Positions 25,114-34,207 are shown, counted from the stretch's first letter. The stretch is 64,000 nt of DNA from Pedococcus sp. 5OH_020 (GCF_027812955.1 NZ_JAPYZV010000015.1:1-64000); one strand, 5' to 3'. The notes: a model not told the origin generated them from the sequence alone. Translations and numbers: made by a program.

Positions 25114-26217
25114 TCAGCGGTCGCCGACGCGGACGAGGGCCTTGATCGCGCGGCGCTCGTCCATGGCGGCGTACGCGTCGGCGATGTCCTCGAGGTCGAC
25201 GCTCAGGTCGAACACCTTCCCCGGGTTGATGCTCCCTGCGATCACGGCCTCGAGCAGGTCGGGCTGGTAGTGGCGGGCTGGTGCGGGGCCGCCACGCATG
25301 CCGACGTTGCGGTAGAACGTGCCCCCTGCGTCGACGGGCGCGTCGTGGGGGACACCGACGCGGCCGACGACCGCGCCGGCCCTGGCAACGGCGAACGCGG
25401 TCTGCGTCGCTTCCCTGGTGCCGACGCGCTCCAGCACGGCGTCGGCGCCGTACCCGTCGGTCAGGTCCTGTAGCGCCTTCACGGCCTCCTCACCGCGGAC
25501 GGTGATGATGTCGGTCGCGCCCCACTCGCGGGCGAGAGCGTGACGGTCCTGGTGGGTGCTGCCGAGGAGGATGATGCGCTTCGCGCCGAGGAGCTGCGCG
25601 GACAGGACGCCGGACAGGCCGACGGCGCCGTCTCCGACGACAGCGACAGTTGAGCCGGCCGTGACGCCTGCACTGACCGCGGCGTGGTACCCGGTGCTCA
25701 TGACGTCGGTGAGCGCCAGCAGGGACGCCATCGTCTCCTCGGAGTAGTTCGCTCCGGGCACCTTCAGTGGCCCGGCAGCGAAAGGCGCGGGACTGCGGGG
25801 GTGGTGTTGCTCGTTCTTCTTGGTGCGGGCGAGCTCGTCGGCGACTGCGCGAGCCTGCTCGGACAGCTCCTGCGTGCGAGCGTCGTCGCCGGCTTGGACG
25901 GCACGCCAGTACTCGACTTTGAGGCGCACGTACCGCTGACGTAGAGCGATGCGCTGCGCCTCGGCGGTGAGGCGGCGGTCCTGCTCCTGTAGCAGCCGGA
26001 CCTGGTCCGCGGCACCCGACGGGCCGAGCTGCCCGTTGGACACGTACTGCCGCATCTCAGCGACAGACATGCCCGTCGCAGCCAGGCAGGCGACCCAGAT
26101 CAGCCGGTCGAGGTCCTCCTCGTCGTACACCCGGTGGTCGCTGCTTGCTACGCGACCCACTGGTGCAACGACACCGATGGTCTCGTAGTACCGCAGCGTG
26201 CTCGAACGCGAGGGAGC
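25114..26217 (-). pseudogene. In-frame chimera: MerR-type regulator joined to C-terminal half of a zinc-type alcohol dehydrogenase
   Basis: One uninterrupted frame first encodes a MerR-family body: STLRYYETIGVVAPVGR, HRVYDEEDLDRLIWVACLAA, then a coiled dimerisation helix ending ADELARTKKNEQHH. Without a stop it becomes the NAD(P)-binding half of a medium-chain dehydrogenase: GSTVAVVGDGAVGLSGVLSA, GADAVLERVGTREA, and ERRAIKALVRVGDR. The GroES-like N-terminal domain that carries the catalytic zinc is absent. At the other end the first MerR helix is not recognisable, and no start codon with ribosome site is evident. I infer a deletion fusing two neighbouring genes; it might still be translated, but neither function should be intact. 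Confidence 0.7.
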
Positions 26218-26251
26218 CAGAGGGCTGGGGGCCAGGCTCTGCGAGCGTTCG
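26203..26251. repeat. Inverted repeat at the truncated MerR end
   Basis: CGAACGC at 26203-26209 pairs with GCGTTCG at 26245-26251, and inner bases (gagcc/ggctc) extend the pairing. It coincides with the point where MerR homology stops, so it may have promoted the rearrangement or served as a terminator or operator. Confidence 0.45.
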
Positions 26252-26423
26252 CGATCCCTGTTCGCCCCCGACGTGGATCTGCTGGGTCCACTGGTTGGCG
26301 GTCTGGGTGTGCACGGTGCAGTGGCGCTCGGCGACGAGGTCGGGCGCGGTGCCGGCGCTGCCCGAACGGCTCCATCTCGAGTCGCGTTCGACCTAGGAGA
26401 TGGCCACAGGCCACCATGTCGGT

Positions 26424-27209
26424 GTGACCAGCCACGTTCCGTCCCTCCCGCGCAGCCTCCTCGCCGAGTTCCTGGGGACCGCCCTGCTGGTGGCCGTCGT
26501 GGTCGGCTCCGGGATTGCGGCCCAGCGGCTCTCACCCGGCGATGCCGGGCTCCAGCTGCTGGAGAACAGCACTGCCACGGTGCTCGGCCTGACCGTGCTG
26601 ATCCTGCTCTTCGGGCCCGTGTCCGGCGCTCACTTCAACCCTGTCGTGTCACTCGCGGACTGGGTTGCCGGCCGCCGCGTCGGGGCCGGCCTGTCACTGC
26701 GGGACACGGGCGCGTATGCCGTCGCGCAGTTCTCCGGTGCCCTCGCCGGGTCGGTACTCGCCAACGCCATGTTCGAGGCGGCGACGTCGCTGTCCACCAG
26801 GCATCGGGCGAGTCCAGGGCACCTGCTCGGGGAGCTCGTGGCGACGTCGGGCCTGGTGTCGCTGATCTTCGCGCTCGCTCGAACCGGCCGTGGAGCTGTT
26901 GCTGCCCCGGCGGTCGGTGCGTACATCGGGGCGGCGTACTGGTTCACCAGCTCCACCTCCTTCGCCAACCCCGCGGTGACGGTCGGTCGGATGGTGTCGG
27001 ACACCTTCGCGGGCATCGCGCCCGCCTCAACGCCCGCCTTCGTCATCGCCCAGGTGATCGGAGGCGCGTTCGGCCTTGCCGTCGTCCTGGCCCTCTACCC
27101 CGACGTCAGGAACATCGCCGACGACCTGGTCCTGCCGCACCCCACCTGCTCCCTCCAAGGACCCGAGGCAGCATCAACCCAGCTTCCAGGACAGGACGCT
27201 CGGCAATGA
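26424..27209 (+). CDS. MIP-family channel (aquaporin/glycerol facilitator), arsenic-linked type
   Basis: 261 residues from the GTG at 26424 (an ATG at 26400 with AGGAG directly against it is also possible). It has six membrane helices and two half-helices: the first carries SGAHFNPVVS (NPV instead of NPA), the second SSTSFANPAVTVGR (NPA). Such MIP proteins in ars operons act as AqpS-like metalloid channels, letting arsenite leave after arsenate reduction. It overlaps arsC by four bases. No ArsR regulator or Acr3/ArsB pump is nearby. Confidence 0.85.
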   Translation: MTSHVPSLPRSLLAEFLGTALLVAVVVGSGIAAQRLSPGDAGLQLLENSTATVLGLTVLILLFGPVSGAHFNPVVSLADWVAGRRVGAGLSLRDTGAYAVAQFSGALAGSVLANAMFEAATSLSTRHRASPGHLLGELVATSGLVSLIFALARTGRGAVAAPAVGAYIGAAYWFTSSTSFANPAVTVGRMVSDTFAGIAPASTPAFVIAQVIGGAFGLAVVLALYPDVRNIADDLVLPHPTCSLQGPEAASTQLPGQDARQ

Positions 27210-27655
27210 CGGCCACCCCGGCGACCCTCCCCTGCGTGCTCTACGTCTGCGTGCACAACGCAGGCCGCTCCCAGATGGCCGCGGCGTACACCCACCACCT
27301 CTCCCGCGGGGCCGTCGAGGTGCTCTCTGCCGGTTCGGAACCGGGTGACCGGATCAACCCCGCCGTGCAGGAGGCCATGCTGGAAGACGGCATCGACATC
27401 ACCGCCGAGCGACCGAAGCTGCTCACGACCGATGCGGTGAAGGCATCCGACGTCGTCATCACCATGGGCTGCGGGGACACGTGCCCCATCTACCCGGGCA
27501 AGCGGTACGAGGTCTGGGACCTTGAGGACCCTGCCGGACAGGGCCTGGACGCCGTACGCCCCATTCGCGACGAGATCCGGACCCGCGTCGTCGCACTCCT
27601 GACCAGCCTGGACATTCCGCCCAGGGCGGTTGCCCACCACGTCGATCATGAGTGA
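27206..27655 (+). CDS. arsC: Arsenate reductase, low-molecular-weight phosphatase type
   Basis: 149 residues. The phosphatase-like loop VCVHNAGRSQMA holds the nucleophilic Cys and Arg (CxxNxxRSQ). ITMGCGDTCPIYPGKRYEVW contains the further redox cysteines and DLEDPAGQGLD the catalytic Asp. Actinobacterial members use thioredoxin or mycothiol to reduce arsenate to arsenite. It is coupled to the MIP gene (ATGA overlap), so the pair likely reduces and releases arsenic. Confidence 0.9.
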   Translation: MTATPATLPCVLYVCVHNAGRSQMAAAYTHHLSRGAVEVLSAGSEPGDRINPAVQEAMLEDGIDITAERPKLLTTDAVKASDVVITMGCGDTCPIYPGKRYEVWDLEDPAGQGLDAVRPIRDEIRTRVVALLTSLDIPPRAVAHHVDHE

Positions 27656-28068
27656 CGCAGGTGCCGGAACTGTGCTACGAGCAGTCGACGCGTGCCCCAG
27701 CCTCGGCCGACACCCACACAGGTCTGGAAAGGCTCAGCCGCCGTGGAGCAGGCACGCTTCCAGTCCCCGACGGGCGCCCCGCTCCTCAAGAGGTAGGTCG
27801 GTTCACCCCGGGCTGAGACTGCGCCAACCAGAGGATGAGACGCGTCAAATGCACATCTTGCCCTCGGAGAGGCGAAGGGTGACTATATGCGGAGCAAACG
27901 CCCGAAGCCCTAGGAAGGGCGCAGGGAACGGGAGCGGCGTCACCAGGACGACCGTGACCGCGGGCAAGAGCGTCGATATGTGCTGCGCGCAAACCACGGA
28001 CCCTGTTCCACGCCCGGGTCGGGGCCAAGTCGTTCGTCACAGCCACGAAACGATGCAAGGAGTGCATC
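27656..28068. other. 413-base region without recognised gene
   Basis: No protein family or RNA is recognisable. The short open frames are shadows. The 3' part should contain the promoter and leader of the large secreted protein; an AAGGAG-like ribosome site lies just before its ATG. There is no LacI-type palindrome like that at 31355. Confidence 0.45.
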
Positions 28069-30039
28069 ATGACCCGGTTGAGCGCTGGTCGCCTGTTCTG
28101 GATCTCTGCCCTACTTCTCGCCCTGTCCTGGGTCTCTGCGGCGCCCACGAGCGCCGCGACGCCGGCGATGGCGACTCCCAGCGTTGCGTCCGCGACGACA
28201 GCGACCACCGCCGTTCCGGGCACCTTCAAGCCAGTCACGCCGACGCGCCTTCTCGACACCCGCACCGGTGTGGGTGCTCCGGCCGCCGCAGTGGGTCCCG
28301 GTGGGACCCTGCACCTCCAGGTCGATGGAAGGGGCGGCGTCCCCGCCACCGCTGTCTCCGCAGTCGTGCTGAACGTCGCCGTGGCCAGCCCCACCCGAAG
28401 CGGCTTTGTGACCGCCTACGCGGATGGCGCGGGACGGCCTGGAACCTCCAACCTCAACTTCACCGCTGGCCAGGGCGTCGCCAACCTCGTGGTCGCTCAG
28501 GTGGGCGCCAACGGCAAGGTGTCGCTGTACAACGGCTCCGCGGGCTCGACGCACCTTTTCGCGGACGTCAGTGGCTACTACCTGTCGGGCGCTCCCACCA
28601 CTCCTGGCGCCTTCCGGCCTGTTGCGCCGGCGAGAGTGCTCGACACGCGCTTCGGCGTCGGAGCGCCGGCCGCCCCGGTCGGGCCGGGCGGCGTCATGCC
28701 CGTGCAGGTGACCGGTCGCGGTGGAGTGCCGGCGACCGGGGTCTCGGCGGTGGTGGTGAACGTGACGGTCACCGCCCCGAGCCAGGGCGGCTACGCCACG
28801 GTGTATGCCGACGGGTCGGCCCGACCGGGCACGTCCAACCTGAACTTCAGGGCTGGCCAGTCGGTGCCGAACCTCGTGGTGGCAAGAGTGGGTACCACCG
28901 GCAGGATCGCCCTCTACAACGGGTCGACCGGTTCGACGCACTTCTTCGCGGACATCGCCGGCTACTACCTTGCGGGCACGCCGAGTGCGCCTGGAGCGTT
29001 CAGGTCTGTCGCGCCGGCGCGAGTTCTGGACACTCGCTCAGGTGTCGGGGCGCCGGCTGTCAAGGTGGCCCCCGGCGGCACTCTCCACCTTCAGCTCACG
29101 GGCCGGGGCGGCATACCGGCGACTGGCGTGGCCGCGGTCGTGCTGAACGTCACCGTGGCCAGCCCCACTCGTAGCGGCTATGCCACCCTCTACGCCGACG
29201 GGTCATCGCGCCCGGGGACGTCGAACGTGAACTTCTCAGCAGGACAGATCGTGCCCAACCTGGTGGTCTCCAGGCTAGGAAGCAACGGCAAGGTCGCCGT
29301 CTACAACGGGTCGGCCGGGTCGACGCACTTCTTCGCAGACGTCGCGGGCTACTACCTGGCCCCGGCAACCCCCGTGACCCCCGGCACCACGTGCACGAGC
29401 CCGATCTTCACCACCAGTGACCCCAACGGCGGGATCAGCAACGGTGGGTACTACGTGCACAACAACCTGTGGAACGCCTCGCGCTATCCCGGCACCAGAG
29501 GCACCACGGAGGTCTGCTCCTACAAGTCCTGGAACCACTACGGCACGGCCACCAACACCGGCGACGGCGCGGTCAAGACCTACCCCAACGTGCACAAGGA
29601 CTACTCCGGGCGGACCATCTCCAGCTTCCCCCGGCTCACCTCCACCTACGCCGCCACCGCCCCTGGCGTCGGGATCTACAACGTCGCCTACGACCTGTGG
29701 CTCAACGGGGTGCCCAACGACGAGGTGATGATCTGGACCGACAACCACAACCAGGTCCCGGCCGGGTCCCGGTTCGCCTCCGGGGTCAGCCTCGGCGGGC
29801 GGACCTGGGACGTGTACGCGACCAGCGGCAACGGGTACATCGCCTTCGTCCCCTCAGGCGGGGCCCGGTACCCCTCGGGGACCGTCGACCTCAAGGCCAT
29901 GCTGACCTACCTGGTCAGCCACGGCCGGGTCGCCTCGGGATCCACGGTCGACCAGATCTGCTACGGCGTGGAGATCGTCGACACGGGCGGCTCCCAGGCC
30001 ACGTGGCACTTCACCGACTTCTCCATCACCGACAGCTGA
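28069..30039 (+). CDS. Secreted glycoside hydrolase family 12-like protein with three N-terminal repeat domains
   Basis: 656 residues. An N-terminal hydrophobic signal peptide ends near SAAPTSAA. Three repeats of about 129 residues follow, starting near 51, 180 and 309, each opening with PxRLLDTR or PARVLDTR and ending GSTHFFADVAGYYL. These repeats occur in many actinobacterial secreted proteins and probably bind the surface or glycans. The last 215 residues resemble GH12 endoglucanases/xyloglucanases: VAYDLWLNGVPNDEVMIWTD with candidate nucleophile Glu552 and YGVEIVDTGG with candidate acid/base Glu635. I infer a secreted beta-glucanase. A LacI regulator is convergent just downstream. Confidence 0.8.
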   Translation: MTRLSAGRLFWISALLLALSWVSAAPTSAATPAMATPSVASATTATTAVPGTFKPVTPTRLLDTRTGVGAPAAAVGPGGTLHLQVDGRGGVPATAVSAVVLNVAVASPTRSGFVTAYADGAGRPGTSNLNFTAGQGVANLVVAQVGANGKVSLYNGSAGSTHLFADVSGYYLSGAPTTPGAFRPVAPARVLDTRFGVGAPAAPVGPGGVMPVQVTGRGGVPATGVSAVVVNVTVTAPSQGGYATVYADGSARPGTSNLNFRAGQSVPNLVVARVGTTGRIALYNGSTGSTHFFADIAGYYLAGTPSAPGAFRSVAPARVLDTRSGVGAPAVKVAPGGTLHLQLTGRGGIPATGVAAVVLNVTVASPTRSGYATLYADGSSRPGTSNVNFSAGQIVPNLVVSRLGSNGKVAVYNGSAGSTHFFADVAGYYLAPATPVTPGTTCTSPIFTTSDPNGGISNGGYYVHNNLWNASRYPGTRGTTEVCSYKSWNHYGTATNTGDGAVKTYPNVHKDYSGRTISSFPRLTSTYAATAPGVGIYNVAYDLWLNGVPNDEVMIWTDNHNQVPAGSRFASGVSLGGRTWDVYATSGNGYIAFVPSGGARYPSGTVDLKAMLTYLVSHGRVASGSTVDQICYGVEIVDTGGSQATWHFTDFSITDS

Positions 30040-30088
30040 CACCGACTCCTGACCCCGCTCCCGACGCGTCTCGGGAACCGCAGGCGCA

Positions 30089-30119
30089 GGCGCCGCCGAC
30101 ACCCAGTGCCGGCGGCGCC
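30089..30119. terminator. Bidirectional stem-loop between convergent genes
   Basis: A perfect 10-bp GC stem (30089-30098 with 30110-30119) and an 11-base loop lie between the GH12 gene and the convergent lacI-type gene, serving either strand. Confidence 0.75.
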
Positions 30120-30127
30120 CGGGCTTG

Positions 30128-31192
30128 TCAGCCGTGGGTGGGTGGCCCGATGGAGGAACGCTCAACGAACACCGTGGGAAGCCTGTCGTGGACCGGCGAC
30201 CGCTGCTCGCCGCCGATGCGGTCCAGCAGGCGCTCACACGCTGCCACGCCGATCTCGTACATCGGCTGTGTGACGACCGTGAGCGGCGGCGACACCAGGT
30301 CGGCCCACTCCGCGTCGTCGAACCCCAGCAGGGAGACGTGCTCGGGGCACCGGATACTCCGCTCGCGAAAGCACTGCAAAGCACCCAGTGACTGGATGGA
30401 GTCGAAGGCGAGGATCGCGGTCGGCGGCTGTGGAAGGTCCATGAGGAGATGCACCTCGGAGACGGCGTCCTCGCGCCGGAAGCCGTTGGCGGAGAAGTAC
30501 TCCGGACGCATCGTGATCCCCGCCGCCGTCAGCGCGTCCCGGTAGCCGGCGGCCCGCGAGCCCACGGTGGTGGCGGAGAGCCGCTCCACACCTCTCATGT
30601 CGGGGCGCACGAGACGCTCCCGGATCTCCGGTGTGCCGCCGGTCACGATGGCGATGCGCTCGTGACCCAGGGACAGCAGCCGCTCTGTGGCCAGTCGTGC
30701 GGCCTTCCGGTTGTCGATACCGACCGTATCCGCGGCGAGCCCGGACACCCGGCGGTCGAGCAGGACGATCGGCGTGCCCGACGCGATGACCTCGCGCAGG
30801 TGCTTGCGGTCGCCGGCATCCGCCGGGCACACGACCATCCCGTCCACGCGCCGTGCTGCCAGCAGTGAGACTGCGCTGCGCTCCTTCTCCAGCTCCTCGT
30901 CCGTGTTGGCGAGCAGGACCTCGAAGCCCCGGCTGCGCGCCGTGTCCGTGATGCCTCGCAGGGAACGGCGGAAGAACGGGTTCTCGATGTCGGAGATGAC
31001 CACGCCGATGGTCTGCGTGGACCCCGTGATCATGCTGCGTGCGAGGACGTTCGGCCGGTAGCCGAGCACCTCGGCGGCGTCCAGGACCCGCTGGCGGGTC
31101 GACTCTCGCACCGACCCGTAGCCGCCGAGTGCACGCGCCGCTGTGGCCGTGGAGACGCCCGCGTGCTGCGCGACGTCCGGCAACGTCGCCAT
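30128..31192 (-). CDS. LacI-family transcriptional regulator
   Basis: 354 residues. The N-terminal LacI helix-turn-helix and hinge read TLPDVAQHAGVSTATAARAL and RPNVLARSM; the rest is a periplasmic-binding-protein-like sugar sensor (TIGVVISDIENPFF, LLGFDDAEWADLVSPPLTVV). I chose ATG 31192 (MATLPDVAQ, preceded by AGGGG) over GTG 31219. Two LacI-type operator palindromes lie 160-200 bases upstream. It converges on the GH12 gene, so control of that hydrolase by a sugar-sensing repressor is possible, but no operator is visible before the hydrolase gene. Confidence 0.9.
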   Translation of the reverse strand: MATLPDVAQHAGVSTATAARALGGYGSVRESTRQRVLDAAEVLGYRPNVLARSMITGSTQTIGVVISDIENPFFRRSLRGITDTARSRGFEVLLANTDEELEKERSAVSLLAARRVDGMVVCPADAGDRKHLREVIASGTPIVLLDRRVSGLAADTVGIDNRKAARLATERLLSLGHERIAIVTGGTPEIRERLVRPDMRGVERLSATTVGSRAAGYRDALTAAGITMRPEYFSANGFRREDAVSEVHLLMDLPQPPTAILAFDSIQSLGALQCFRERSIRCPEHVSLLGFDDAEWADLVSPPLTVVTQPMYEIGVAACERLLDRIGGEQRSPVHDRLPTVFVERSSIGPPTHG

Positions 31193-31354
31193 GCCCCTGA
31201 CCTCGTCGAGCCTGCGCACGGTTGACCCTCTTCCTCGCCGCCCGGACGTCTGTCCTGGCCGTTGCCATGTCGACCCTAGCGGTGCCCTCGCGGGGGAGCT
31301 GCCTGGGCGTCGTCGAGGAATTCCGGGAAACCTCTTGGCCAGCCCATGCCACTT

Positions 31355-31394
31355 TTGAGAACGCTCTCAACGCCGTGTCTGAGAACGTTACCAA
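31355..31394. promoter_or_regulatory. Two LacI-type operator palindromes
   Basis: TTGAGAACGCTCTCAA (31355-31370) is a 16-bp palindrome with one mismatched pair and a central CG, the hallmark of LacI-family operators. A second, weaker copy CTGAGAACGTTACCAA lies at 31379-31394, 24 bp centre to centre. They sit between the lacI-type gene and the DUF1905 gene and suggest autoregulation. Confidence 0.75.
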
Positions 31395-31481
31395 ACCGCG
31401 GGGAGATGGGGAACGGAAGACGCCGGAGACACGGTTGCGCCGACCCCGTGGACGGGCGCGGCGGCCTCCTATGCTGGCGGG

Positions 31482-31769
31482 ATGGATCTGGAGTTCAGCG
31501 GCGAGATCTGGTTCTGGAAGGGGCCGGCGCCGTGGCACTTCGTGACGGTCCCCGACGAGGAGTCCGGGGCGCTGCAGGCGGCGTCGGCACTGGTCACCTA
31601 CGGGTGGGGGATGATCCCCGTGACGGCGCGCATCGGCAGTACCCGCTGGACGACGTCCCTCTTCCCCAAGGAGGGCCGCTATGTCGTGCCGGTCAAGACC
31701 GTCGTACGCCGCGCCGAGCGGCTGGAGGTCGGCGACGTGGTGACGGTGCGACTGCTGGTCGGAAGCTGA
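31482..31769 (+). CDS. DUF1905 family protein
   Basis: 95 residues: a small beta-rich protein with EIWFWKGPAPWHFVTVP, GWGMIPVTARIGSTRWTTSL and FPKEGRYVVPVKTVVRRAE, the DUF1905 pattern. It is probably cytoplasmic; the biochemical function of the family is not established. It stands alone downstream of the LacI-type operators and is transcribed away from lacI. Confidence 0.82.
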   Translation: MDLEFSGEIWFWKGPAPWHFVTVPDEESGALQAASALVTYGWGMIPVTARIGSTRWTTSLFPKEGRYVVPVKTVVRRAERLEVGDVVTVRLLVGS

Positions 31770-31830
31770 CCTCGCACTAGGATCGGTCCCCTGCGGGAAG
31801 CCATGTACGGCTCTGAAGCCCCGTTGGGGT

Positions 31831-31873
31831 ATGAGTCCCGATTCCGGAATGAGTCTCGATTCGGGAATGAGGA
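31831..31873 (+). repeat. Imperfect 18-bp repeat in the helicase leader region
   Basis: atgagtcccgattccgga is followed at once by atgagtctcgattcggga and a partial third copy. It lies about 150 bases before the DEAD-box start, in a 255-base gap that must contain the helicase promoter and a long 5' leader. It may be regulatory; no RNA family is recognised. Confidence 0.55.
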
Positions 31874-32024
31874 CGGTGCCCAGTAGGGTTGACCCTGTCG
31901 ATGCCCGACAAGGTGCATCGCGGTCGTCTGCTCCGCGCCCCAACTCTGGTTGGCGCCGTCAGCTCACAGGTTTGTGAGTGGTCGAGCATTGCCGGCCACC
32001 CCTACTGCTGATGAGAGCTCCTTC

Positions 32025-33515
32025 ATGTCTTCGCACCATCCCACCGTCCCGTTCTCCGAGCTCGGCGTCCCAGCCGCCCTGGTCACCGCGCTGAACCGGG
32101 GCGGAATCACCGCGCCGTTCCCGATCCAGGCCGCCACGCTGCCGGACTCCCTGACGGGTCGCGACGTCCTCGGCCGTGGCCGGACCGGCAGCGGCAAGAC
32201 CATCGCCTTCGCGCTCCCCACGTTGGCAGTCCTGGCGAGGTCGGCCCGTCGACGCAACGCCGGCGCTCCGCGCGCTCTCGTGCTGGTCCCCACGCGCGAG
32301 CTGGCCACCCAGGTGGCAGAGACCATGGCTCCGCTGGCGCAGGCGCTCGATCTTCGCGTCATGACGATCTTCGGCGGCGTGGGCCAGAACCCGCAGGTGA
32401 CCGCGCTACGCCGAGGCGTGGACGTCGTGATCGCTACGCCGGGCAGGCTGGAGGACCTGATCGGTCAGCGGCACGTGACGCTCGACGCGATCGAGGTCAC
32501 CGTGCTGGACGAGGCGGACCACATGGCCGACCTGGGGTTCCTGCCCGCCGTCAAGCGCCTTATGGACGCCACGCCCCGCGACGGTCAGCGGCTGCTCTTC
32601 TCGGCGACCTTGGACAACGCCATCGACCAGCTCGTCCGCCGGTACCTCAAGAACCCGGTCACCCACTCGGTCGACACCGCGGCTTCCCCCGTGCCGGCGA
32701 TGACCCACCACGTCTTCCACGTCTCCCGCGACAACAAGCCGGCGGTCGTACGGGAGCTGGTTGCCGGTCGAGGGCGAACCCTGGCGTTCACCCGGACGAA
32801 GCACGGGGCGAAGAAGCTCGCGAAGCAGCTCACGGCGTCCGGCATTCCCGCCGTGGACCTGCACGGCAACCTCTCCCAGAGCGCGCGCCAGCGCAACCTC
32901 GCCTCCTTCAGTGAAGGCTCGACCCGCGTGCTGGTCGCGACCGACATCGCGGCTCGCGGGATCCACGTCGACGACGTCACCCTGGTCGTCCACGTCGACC
33001 CGCCGGCCGAGCACAAGGCCTACCTTCACCGGTCAGGCCGTACCGCGCGGGCGGGCGCCGAGGGCGTCGTCGTCACGGTCAGCACCCCCGACGAGCGCGG
33101 TGACACCAGGACCCTGATGCGCCAGGCCGGGATCAAGCCGACCGCCTCGGAGGTCGCACCAGGACATCCCCTCATCGGCGAGCTGACCGGCCCTACCGCC
33201 GAGCCTGTCGCTCCGGTCGCCGCCCCGGCCTCGCCGCAGCACGCGGCGCGGCGGGGGGCGACGGGTGACCGCAGTGCGGCCCGCACGTCGGGGGGCCGCT
33301 CTTCGGGCGAGCGCAGCCAGGGTGGCCGCAACGGTCGCGCCGGCGCCGGCCAGTCGCGCGGAAAGAGCGGGAGCCGGCGCGAGGACTCTCGGTCCACCTC
33401 CACGGCACGGCCTGCTTCCGGCAATGCCGGTGGGCGACCCCGTACGCCGGGCGTGGCTGCCCCGCGCTCGAGTGGTGGACTCGCCGGCTTCTCCGCGGGA
33501 CGCCGCAGCCGCTGA
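32025..33515 (+). CDS. DEAD-box RNA helicase
   Basis: 496 residues. The helicase core carries the Q motif FPIQAATLP, motif I GRTGSGKT, Ia PTRELATQ, Ib ATPGRL, II DEAD, III SAT, IV-V VATDIAARGIH and VI HRSGRTARAG. The C-terminal 110 residues are a disordered Arg/Gly/Ser-rich RNA-binding tail, as in CsdA/RhlE-like actinobacterial helicases that unwind structured RNA under cold or stress. The ATG at 32025 is preceded by a long leader, common for cold-shock helicases. It is monocistronic. Confidence 0.93.
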   Translation: MSSHHPTVPFSELGVPAALVTALNRGGITAPFPIQAATLPDSLTGRDVLGRGRTGSGKTIAFALPTLAVLARSARRRNAGAPRALVLVPTRELATQVAETMAPLAQALDLRVMTIFGGVGQNPQVTALRRGVDVVIATPGRLEDLIGQRHVTLDAIEVTVLDEADHMADLGFLPAVKRLMDATPRDGQRLLFSATLDNAIDQLVRRYLKNPVTHSVDTAASPVPAMTHHVFHVSRDNKPAVVRELVAGRGRTLAFTRTKHGAKKLAKQLTASGIPAVDLHGNLSQSARQRNLASFSEGSTRVLVATDIAARGIHVDDVTLVVHVDPPAEHKAYLHRSGRTARAGAEGVVVTVSTPDERGDTRTLMRQAGIKPTASEVAPGHPLIGELTGPTAEPVAPVAAPASPQHAARRGATGDRSAARTSGGRSSGERSQGGRNGRAGAGQSRGKSGSRREDSRSTSTARPASGNAGGRPRTPGVAAPRSSGGLAGFSAGRRSR

Positions 33516-33624
33516 CAAGCTCGCCTGGCGTCGCGCGCGGACTCGTGGGCGGCGGTCGTGGGCTGACCCGGCTCCCCGTCGTTTGAGGGAGCCTCCCCCC
33601 TCCGCGGCGTGGGATCGTGACGCC

Positions 33625-34194
33625 ATGGCGTCGCCCGTCCCACGGGGCATGGCCGCGCCGGTGAGGACAGGTCTCGCCGGAGTGCTGCTTCTCGGTGCCG
33701 GAGTGAGCGTGGCACTCGGGGTGTACGCCGCTGCGCACGAGCCGAGCTCACGGCCGCTCGTGACGCTGGGCTTCTCCGGCATGCTGCAGATGAAGACGTG
33801 GCTGGCCACCGGCGCCCTGGCCCTCGTCGTCCTACAGCTGGTGACGGCGCTCTGGATGTGGCAGCGGCTCCCGGGTGCGGGGCCGGCCCCCGGCTGGGTC
33901 GGACCCGTCCATCGCTGGAGCGGCAGTGTCGCGTTCCTCTTGACGCTGCCCGTCGCCTTCCACTGCCTCTGGGCCCTCGGGCTCGGCAGCATGACTCCCC
34001 GAGTCATGCTGCACAGCGTCGCCGGGTGCCTCTTCTACGGGGCGTATGCCGCCAAGATGCTCGGGCTGCGGCTGGACGGCCTCCCTTCCCTGGCCGTGCC
34101 CGTCCTCGGGGGCCTCGTCCTCGGCTCGCTGGTCGCCGTCTGGGCCAGCGCAGCGCTGTGGTTCTTCTCCCGTTCCGGCCTACCGGTCTTCTAG
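33625..34194 (+). CDS. DUF6529-type integral membrane protein, possible cytochrome b-like
   Basis: 189 residues with about five membrane helices. Histidines lie at helix ends in positions suited to haem ligation: VHRWSGS, AFHCLWALG and MLHSVAGCLFYGAY. The family is DUF6529 as I remember it and has no established activity. The gene is followed 13 bases later by a Rieske protein and then a mini-protein, so a membrane redox complex passing electrons between a haem and an extracytoplasmic 2Fe-2S cluster is a reasonable inference. The ATG at 33625 was chosen from the onset of conservation. Confidence 0.65.
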   Translation: MASPVPRGMAAPVRTGLAGVLLLGAGVSVALGVYAAAHEPSSRPLVTLGFSGMLQMKTWLATGALALVVLQLVTALWMWQRLPGAGPAPGWVGPVHRWSGSVAFLLTLPVAFHCLWALGLGSMTPRVMLHSVAGCLFYGAYAAKMLGLRLDGLPSLAVPVLGGLVLGSLVAVWASAALWFFSRSGLPVF

Positions 34195-34207
34195 CTGGGA
34201 CCAGGCG

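Noticed and set aside
24441-31400. Integrated element bounded by tRNA-Ser(CGA)
   Set aside because: I found no second copy of the tRNA 3' end and no integrase, so only an accessory stretch is claimed.
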